This document shows, piece after piece, positions 57,149 to 64,000 of a stretch of DNA of 64,000 nucleotides. The position numbers and the translations under genes were made by a program. Source of the DNA: Oikopleura dioica (taxonomy: Eukaryota; Chordata; Appendicularia; Copelata; Oikopleuridae); contig OU015569.1 in the NCBI GenBank assembly GCA_907165135.1, positions 6,820,001-6,884,000 of the forward strand, given 5' to 3'. The notes under the pieces are model-generated. The model had not been told where the DNA came from, ran no database searches, and saw only the letters and a program-made list of their open reading frames with translations. How positions within the stretch are numbered: position 1 is the first letter of the stretch; every line of letters begins with the position of its first letter.

Positions 57149-57678
57149 ATGGGCTGCGGACTTTCCAAAGACAGGGTTAAGAAATTAATACAGATATACC
57201 ACTACAGTACTCTTCCAGAGGACATACAAATAGATGTAGTTTTTTGATAGCTTATTTAGCTCTTTTTGTAACTCGAAGAAAGTTATCAAGCGAAAATTCA
57301 CCAGCTCGAAATGCGAGATGGACAGTGGAGTGGACATCGACTTCTCCGATCTCGACGTCACTGACTTCGAAGAATTCAACCGACACCCTTCCCTGGAGAC
57401 AAAGACCACCCGGTAAGAGCGCAGTATAAGATCCTGGCTTCTGAGTAAGCCTGTTAAGCCTTACGACTGAGAGCGAATTCGATAGCGAGAGCACGATCTA
57501 CATCCAATGCAATGATCGCTTCGACGGAATCTCCATCTCCTCCGACGAACGAGCAATGGCACTCGTCGACGACTCCAAAAGTCTCTACACCGGTAATATT
57601 GAAGACGAATTTAAGAATTGTTTTTAATTTTTAGTTCTCGACTCGACCAAGGAAGTCAAGCGAATGCGCCTCATCTGA
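57149..57678 (+). CDS. small protein with N-myristoylation/palmitoylation signature MGCG, unknown
   Basis: Four exons: 57149-57237, about 57281-57413, about 57459-57591 and about 57635-57678, with introns of about 43-45 nt, all in frame. The product has about 133 residues. It starts MGCGLSKD: Gly2 and Ser6 fit the N-myristoyltransferase site and Cys3 a palmitoylation site, so it should sit at the inner face of membranes. The rest is polar and acidic (SGVDIDFSDLDVTDFEEFNR, ESEFDSESTIYIQCNDRF) and ends with a basic patch (EVKRMRLI). No domain recognised. The start was chosen for the MGC signature and the TATA box upstream. A non-myristoylated reading from the longer frame beginning near 56654 is not credible. 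Confidence 0.6.
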
Positions 57679-58050
57679 ACATTCTTCTAGCTCTCGATCG
57701 CTCATTTTTCTCTTCTCTTTTTTTATTTCTTATTCTTTATTTTTTCCTTTCCCTATATTTTTCAAAAACAGTATCAAAGTATTTTACTGAATAAATTTTG
57801 CAATTAAAAACGTTAAAAATGTGTTGATTTCAAAGTCAAAGGGCGAGTAGTGATTGAAGTGCATTTTCCAGTTTGCAAAGTTTTCGTCGTAAATAAACTG
57901 ATAAGGGACTGATTGGGTGCCAACTCTGAAAGTCATCCTCCTGTTGGGATTGGGCACGCAGAGTACTTGAGTGTGCCTATGATTAGCACGGCTAAGCAAC
58001 GAGAGTGACGAAGAGAAGGACGGGAAACGGAATTATTGCAAAACTCTGAA

Positions 58051-60160
58051 AATGAGTTTCTTTGCAGGTAGATACAAGTATAGCAGTTTTTCCCTTTTTC
58101 TACATAAAATTTAGTACTTCACGCCTTTTCATAGCAAAAAGTACTAAATTTCTTCGCCAAATAATTGATTTAACACTATTACCTTTTGCACCGTCTAACA
58201 AGGGCCTAGATAATTACAGTAACCGCTCGGGCGCAACATCAAGAAGCTCTCTCTACCGACCGAGCTCTCGAGCTTCGCTTCCGTCCTTTCTGTCTCTTCA
58301 GAACTCGTCTTATCGAGTCCTGCAAGATGACGAAGACAAGTGGCTGACAGAAATTCCTGTCGACCCGATCTTCATGGAGCACACCGACAAAATCAACGTA
58401 AAGGTCGTCAAATACTCGCTTCAAATTTCTTGCGAGGTCTTTGATACAATCGGCGAGGGCAGAATGGCCAAAACTCAACGTGAGAGCTAAAATATTCTTC
58501 AGAAAATAAGTTTTTTTTTCAGAGTACAAACTAAACAAAAGAATCACTCTTCCTGACGATTGCAAACTAGAAACCCTCGATGTTGTTGTTGACAAGAAAC
58601 GAACTGTCGTGCGGATCGTTTGTGATAAAATACCTGGTAATCTTACTAACTGGTCAATATACTAACAAAGTCTACAAAAGGTCACAGCCGTTGCATGAGC
58701 CGAAACTCAAGAGCGTCAAGAGCTGGCTCCCGGATGGGCTCTGCACTTGGTTTTTATGATCAGCCAAGATCTGGACTCGCGACTCCCAACATGTTTGCTC
58801 CAACGTAAGTTTCTCCCTAAGATCAAAGAAACATGAAACAAAATATAGATTCGGCCAACCATCCCGTCCTGACTCAAGATCATCGTTTTACGGTGAAATG
58901 AATGGAGGTCGAAATATCAACGGCACCTCAAAGACGGGTAACTAGAATTGATTCACGTTTATTTTAATTTTATTTCCAGAACTCGATGAAGTAGAAAACA
59001 GTGATAAGCGATGGGAATCCCGCTTGGTTCTCGACGAAAATTTCGCTGGTGAAGTTGGCTCGATCCGAAGCTACAAACGAAATGATTTTATTTTAATTGA
59101 GAAGAAAATCCCTATTCCTAGTGACGTCCAGCTAGGAACAGTGTCAACCTTTATCAAAGGTATATTGATTCCTGGACAAAGTGACTTAGATATTTCAGAT
59201 GGTGTTGTCGTAATCATGGGAATGAAGAAACAAAGCCAGTCAACTTTTGTCCCAAACGGTGCTGGAGATCTTAAAATCGACACGGCCACACAAGCCCAAA
59301 TTCACCGTGAGATGACATCTTCCTTGAATGCTACTGATTTGACACCCTCTCGTCCAACGATGATTGCTCCTCCTGCCGCGGTAAAGCAACCAGAGAGCCC
59401 TCAATCCCCTGAGAAACCCCTCGCTCCGATTATTCCACCAGAGCAGAAAACTGAATCAGCGAAATCTGTGGAAAAAAATGCGATCGAAAAGCCAGCAGAA
59501 GCCAGAACGGAGGAGAAAACTCAACCTGCAAAACCTGAGGAAGAGAAATTCGCCGCAAAAACTGAGTCTTTCCAGCTGCAAGAACATCTTGGCCGTAGTT
59601 CTAGTCGAGCAACCCCAACTCAACGCTCCAGGTATTTCCGATAAGTTAGCTGACAGGCGATTTCCTACATTTAGTAATATCAGAATAAGAACCTCTTTAG
59701 AAACGTTTCACAATCTTCCGTTTCATCGCGTCGATCAAGTATTTCTGAGGCTCATAAAGCTGCTACTGATGCCGAATCCCAAGAAGACGAGTCCGGTAAT
59801 GGACCTGTCTGGTAAGAAACTTCCTCTTGAAGATACTTTATAGATCGAATTAAGTGAAATTATTGAAAATTCGGACAAAAAATGGGAAGTTCGTTTGAAT
59901 GTCCCAGCTATGTTCTTAGAAGCGCCTGAAAATGTGAAAGTAAAAGTTTCGAAGAAGAAAATTTCAATCAAAGCTTCTGTGACCAAGTCTTCGAAAACCT
60001 CGACCCTTTCCGTAAAAAAATTATAAAAAAACCAATCATAACTTGGTCTATTTAGCGAGAAGTCAATATCCCCTCTGACGTGAATCAGAAAAAACTATCT
60101 GTTGAAGCCGTGAAAGAAGATGGAGCTCTGATTCTTAGATGCCCTAAACATCAAAAATAA
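58051..60160 (+). CDS. small heat-shock protein family member with three alpha-crystallin domains
   Basis: Start 58051 (MSFFAG), then an intron to about 58206 and a Ser/Arg-rich N-terminus (SRSSLYRPSSRASLPSFLSL). Three alpha-crystallin-like units follow. Unit 1 (about 58340-58635) begins KWLTEIPVDPIFMEHTDKIN and continues NKRITLPDDCKLETLDVVVD. Unit 2 (about 59000-59235) begins KRWESRLVLDENFAGEVGSI and has EKKIPIPSDVQLGTVS. Unit 3 (about 59870-60160) begins KKWEVRLNVPAMFLEAPENV and has REVNIPSDVNQKKLSVEAVK, ending with RCPKHQK. Each unit shows the opening W-x-V/x-x-L/V-x-V and the later IP-S-D-V/PxDxxxxxL pattern of the family. Linkers are Ser/Gly/Arg-rich (near 58690-58790) or Pro/Glu/Lys-rich (59340-59560). 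Units 2 and 3 are divergent. Such proteins prevent aggregation of unfolded proteins; chaperone function here is inferred. Confidence 0.7.
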
Positions 60161-60301
60161 ACATATAAAACCAAATCCTTTTCTTCGCACGTTGCTTTCC
60201 GTAAATTTTGTGCTGCATTAGCGATTATTACGGTGTCTACAATTCATTGAGGTTAGCCGCGAATGTTGTCCAAGAAACGTGCACTTTATTCAACTGGTAG
60301 G

Positions 60302-60308
60302 TATAAAA
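60302..60308 (+). promoter_or_regulatory. TATA box of the PLA2-like gene
   Basis: TATAAAA lies 100 bp before the ATG at 60402, with TGCAATGG-like sequence about 20 bp downstream. It shows the gene has its own promoter and is not a downstream operon cistron of the heat-shock gene. Confidence 0.55.
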
Positions 60309-60401
60309 GCAGCATTGCAATGGAAAAGAACCATCCGAATCCGAGCGAACAAAAAAAACTTTCAATCGTCTATCTGAAAGAAGATAGAAACTTAAGAGAA
60401 A

Positions 60402-61557
60402 ATGAAGCTTGCCTGCCATTTTACCTTGATGACTGCAGTTTCTGCTCAAGGTGAAGAGAAGGGAAGATGGGTAACTGGACAGACTCTCGGGGCGAGATCG
60501 AGAATCAGTAGCATGATTCCAAACAACCCTCGAAGATTCAGGATCGGCTTTAGAGTCTTTCCTTTTTGGAGCTTTAATATTTCAATGAAGGGTACAAGAT
60601 TGTTGTATCATAATAAATAAGAATTCGCTAAGCCCGATAAGTTTGTTCACTGACATCATGACTCATCGAAATTCAAACTTTAACGTCTATTACGGTGGTT
60701 CTTACGGCTGCCACTGCGCCTTCCTTGCCTCTGACCGACCTCTCACTTCACCTGGAACCGGACCACCAGTCGATGATCTTGACAGAACGTGCAAAAACTT
60801 CAAGTCTTGTCTCTCTTGCGCCCGAGAAAAGTACGGAACGACGTGCATTTCAGAGCTTCAAGAATACGGCTACACGAAGGAGTCGAATGGCTACATTCAG
60901 TGCACCGACCAAGCGGATACTTGCCAACGTGCAATTTGCGAATGCACAGCTCTCTTTGCCGTCGAGCACGCAGCTATCGACGACGTTACTAACGGATTCC
61001 TCCATTACATGAACTACCCTATGTTCAAGCATCAAGAAATCTGCCGTGAGTATTTTTTTATTCAAAATTGTTTGTTTTCCTTAATTTCTGAATATTTTGA
61101 TTTTAGCGCATCTGTGCAATAAAGAGAAGTTCGATTTGAGCAACTCGAGCGAGCACCTTGAAGAAGGAACGTCGGACGGGCGATATCCATCGCTTGAATT
61201 CCTTGTCAACGGTAGAAAATGCTACGAAAAAGAAGACGGATCTCAAATCGTCTGGAACAGCGAGCAGCAGAGATGGGAGATTACGAAAGATGGGGAAGTA
61301 GAGTTTGTTCACCTTTCCGACCAAGCGTGTCCTCCAAAAGAAGGCTGGAATTTAACAAACGAGGATGGTTCTGTTGGAGAAGGCGCAAACATTCTTGTTG
61401 GGCGACCAAATGTGGGACCTGAGGAAGCATACGACGGACAGGTAAGCTTAGACTTTTTAATGAAAAATATCAAGTTCCTAGTGCTGCGCTAATCCAATCG
61501 GACCATTTTCAATTTTCAACTCGGTGTCTCAAGAATGTTGCTCGGATGGATCCATAG
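60402..61557 (+). CDS. secreted phospholipase A2-like protein lacking the catalytic His-Asp
   Basis: The ATG at 60402 opens a signal peptide (MKLACHFTLMTAVSAQ). A later exon (from about 60640) contains YYGGSYGCHCAF, the calcium-loop region of secreted PLA2, then GPPVDDLDRTCKNFKSC. In active enzymes the equivalent helix is D-x-C-C-x-x-H-D-x-C; here it reads RTCKNFKSC, so the catalytic His is Phe and the following Asp is Lys. Further cysteines are spaced as in the family (TTCISEL, CQRAICECTALFAVEHA). After an intron (61045-61107) a second region with CYEKEDGSQIVWNSEQQRWE appears, which I do not recognise, ending about 61557; the last join is uncertain, as is the one between 60450 and 60640. An AATAAA lies near 61631. 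It cannot be an ordinary phospholipase; a binding role is more likely. Confidence 0.65.
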
Positions 61558-62213
61558 CCGCTATTGGTGACTGCTAGATCATAAGACTAATACTCAACAT
61601 GATTTCTCAAATTATAATCTGTTCTCTGTAAATAAAATCCTAAAAATAAAAAGACCAGGTCATTACGACGGGACAATTTTTTGAACGATTTTTCAGGCTG
61701 ATGTTTTTTTTCCCTCAAAAATTCGCGCGGGAAATTCGTCAGAAGTTTCGCGTGGAATATTATGGTCTTGGTTGCATTCCAGGGCTCCTTTTAACGTCTG
61801 TCGCCTTCTTTACTGATGTTCCTTGAGCAAACTGTTTTCCGAGATCGATGAAAGTTTTCGGTTCTGCGGCAGAACTTGTGCCATTAGTAATAAATATCCA
61901 AACATAGGATTAGAGTTGACTTACAGTACGGACTGCCATTTTCTCTAATAAATCATTAGTCATGATAATCTAGCTTATTTAGCTTATAACATAAAGTTAG
62001 ACCGGTCTATTAAAGAAATCTAGAAAGAAATCAAAGGGCCGCCCAAAAGAGAGCTGCGTGTGAGCAGCCATGTCTCCGAGACTGCGCGGTGTCCAAAGTT
62101 TTGAGTCGGTTCTGGCACCTAGGGAAACTCGGCCTCCTGAAAACTGAGCACACGTGTTTTGAGCCAGCAACCACTCACAAGCCTTATTTCCGATTTTTCT
62201 TCTTTTTTTTCAA
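61558..62213. other. intergenic region before the last gene
   Basis: AT-rich apart from 62040-62110. An ATG at 62070 opens a short frame (MSPRLRGVQSFESVLAPR) that could be a first exon of the next gene, but no in-frame join was found. No other feature seen. Confidence 0.4.
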
Positions 62214-63994
62214 ATGCGGCTTACGTACTTGGAAGATCCGGAGACATGGACGAAAGCATACGGAATATTGAAGAAGCTTGCGATAGAGACTAACAATTTG
62301 TATCAAAAGAACAGTGACCAGTTTAAAAAAGTCCGGAACAATCGAAGGTTTGCTTATACAATCAACAAACCAGTTTATACCAATAAACCGCCAAAAAAGG
62401 TATTAAATGTTGAGGTTAGTCACTGGAAAGAATTATTAATTAGGAAATTACTCTGCAGACAATCATCGACGATATAGATGAGCTTCTCCATGTTTGCAAG
62501 CTCATCAAAGAAGCTCTCGACGGTCTTTTCGAAATTTTTTCACCGAAGCCAACGTACACAGATTTTCTGGAGCTTCTCTCGCAGAATACCGACTTTGATA
62601 TCAATCAACATAAATATCGGTCGGATTGCATCATCCTCGCTGTGCTCCAGTATGAAAGAATATCTTTTTCGGTATTAAATTTGTATTCAAGTGATCTACT
62701 TTTGTACGGCCTCGATAGTCTCCCAGATATTGTCCAAGAAAACCGAGTTCTTAGCCGTGGAGCTGCCCCATACATCGTGCTTTTCATATTTATTGAAGAT
62801 CTCTGGAATAGCTTTTTACTCGACTTCGACGCTGGAATTGCTGAGCTGAAGAAAATCAAGGCCGGAATTCGCAATCGCTGCCGAGCGCACTTCAGCCGAC
62901 AACTAGAGCCAATACAAATAACTAGAGTTGTCGGCGTCAAGTTAGCAGATATGATCCTGAAGAAAGCCTGGTCTGGACAAGGACAGTCGCCTCCCGATTT
63001 TTACTGGCAAGCAGGTCAGAATCCAGGGCTTTCTTGGGCCAAGCGTGGACTCACTCAAGGTTAGCTCCCATGATATTTCTTATGAAAATTATTTATTAGC
63101 TCTTCGAGGCGCGAAGAAAATCATCTATAAGTCATTATGTGTCTTCCAAGAAGGAGCCATAAAAAGTCACAAGAACTATCCTCTTCGACTGATCACAGCG
63201 AAGAGTTTCGTTAGAAAATGGGCCTTTCGACTTTCTCAGATGGTCAAGCCCAATCAACCCAGTGGATCGGATGATCGACACGATCACAAGACGATTGATC
63301 CGCGATTTCCTCTTCTTGCTGATAATGTGCGAAACCTAATGATGGGTCCCTTCTTCTCCAACAAGTTCAATGGACATTTTCGACCGATGGCCCGTGACGG
63401 TGATCAAATCGCTTTTCACGTTGAGCGGTTGATAGGTAAAAATTTGAAATCTCAAATTTCACATTTGAAAATCTAGGGCCGATTGTTGTCGGTGGAAGAA
63501 AGCCCAACGCCGCCGTTTATCGAGAGCGTGTTGTCGTTGTACAGAACTATGTGACAGGCGAATCCTTTACGCTGTCCTCCACATTTCCCGGAAGCGTGGA
63601 GAAAATCCTGTTTTCTGGTGACTGCATTGTCGTCTGGTCTGAGCCTACCTTCTCGAGGTTCTTACAATATTACTGGCAAAAGAAAAGCTGCGTGACTATT
63701 TGGTCCCGGAAGACTGGCGTCTTTCTACGAGTACTTGACTGGGACACAGAGGCACTTCACGCACGCTTTCCAGCAACAGAGATGTCCTTCAAATGTTTCT
63801 CCAACGAAATGAATGTAACAGCCTCGATAATGAATGTAATCATGTCGAAAGGAAGCAAAAATATCTGGGCGACATGGTCGGTGGTCCCTTTCCATTGCTC
63901 TTGCAAGAATGGAGTATGCTATCCAAACGAATTTTCTCATAGAAAAAGTAAACTTCTCGAGAAGACTGGGAAAATGTCTGTCAGGAAAGGATAA
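62214..63994 (+). CDS. large unknown protein with helical N-terminus and beta-rich C-terminus
   Basis: Four exons joined in frame: 62214-62413, 62459-63060, 63101-about 63435 and about 63477-63994, with introns of about 40 nt; stop at 63992-63994. The product has about 545 residues. The N-terminal 280 residues are helical (DIDELLHVCKLIKEALDGLF, VLFIFIEDLWNSFLLDFDAG) with no signal peptide. A linker follows (PNQPSGSDDRHDHKTIDPRF). The C-terminal 200 residues form repeated beta-like stretches (VVVVQNYVTGESFTLSSTFP, ILFSGDCIVVWSE, CVTIWSRKTGVFLRVL) that resemble propeller blades of the F-box/WD type, and end with a cysteine pair and a basic tail (KTGKMSVRKG). No family can be named. The start at 62214 is the first ATG that fits; no acceptor precedes it closely. 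Confidence 0.5.
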
Positions 63995-64000
63995 GAAGTT

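Noticed and set aside
56654..57247. 197-codon frame running into MGCGLSKD
   Set aside because: The upstream part has no coding character and overlaps a TATA box; the MGC start gives a better gene.
57784..57999. Minus-strand frame that could encode RRMTFRVGTQSVPYQFIYDE
   Set aside because: It has an internal ATG and looks mildly protein-like, and lies divergent to the heat-shock gene, but no start context, partner exon or family supports it. Left undecided and not annotated.
1..64000. tRNA, rRNA, CRISPR array, provirus or retrotransposon
   Set aside because: I looked for tRNA T-loops, regularly spaced repeats, reverse-transcriptase or integrase motifs and long terminal repeats and saw none; the MITE is the only clear mobile element. 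A covariance-model search would be needed to exclude small RNAs.

Overview
This is a eukaryotic, animal-type window: multi-exon genes on both strands, most introns about 40-60 nt, gene spacing often below 400 bp, and clear metazoan proteins (SPEF2, RSPH3, CFAP157, ATMIN, RCAN, UBAP1, PGRMC, SEC13, SLC9A8, PLAA, importin alpha, a ZP-domain protein, trefoil domains). The intron length, the density, several junctions that only work as GA-AG or GC-AG introns, and tandem genes whose start codons sit directly behind a pyrimidine-AG acceptor (as in trans-spliced operons) fit an appendicularian tunicate, most likely Oikopleura dioica or a close relative. The species is an inference; no marker gene proves it. 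All exon joins were made by eye from splice signals and reading frame, so exon ends are approximate unless stated.

Layout. 0-8.4 kb: a cut minus-strand gene, a small membrane protein, the sperm-flagellum gene SPEF2, and a minus-strand complexin-like gene. 8.4-19.2 kb: a secreted-looking protein with five trefoil domains (minus), a long gene-poor stretch, a PINK1-like pseudokinase whose gene holds a 539-bp MITE, an unknown protein with a CxxC/CxxC zinc-like motif, and RSPH3 (minus). 19.2-29.5 kb: a BTB protein divergent from RSPH3, then ATMIN and TMEM234 as a probable operon, an RS-rich SPOC-domain protein and SLC9A8. 30-41.4 kb: SEC13, two small membrane proteins, RCAN, a HAUS6-like gene, CFAP157 (with an intronless gene nested in its first intron) and PLAA, all on the plus strand and closely spaced. 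41.7-48 kb: a calmodulin-like gene (minus), UPF0728, a VAP-like MSP protein, a uL2m-like gene, and an EGF-ZP membrane protein (minus). 49.3-64 kb: PGRMC, UBAP1, an unknown gene, ECI2-like and importin alpha (both minus), a small N-myristoylation-candidate gene, a small heat-shock protein with three alpha-crystallin domains, a phospholipase-A2-like secreted protein without the catalytic dyad, and a large unknown gene ending just before the window edge.

The genes do not form one pathway. Three axonemal genes (SPEF2, RSPH3, CFAP157) share the window. The least ordinary features are the MITE in the pseudokinase gene, the pseudokinase itself, the nested gene, the three-ACD heat-shock protein, the dead PLA2-like protein, and an apparent one-base frameshift in the ECI2-like gene. 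I see no CRISPR array, tRNA, rRNA, provirus or other obvious new defence or mobile system beyond the MITE.
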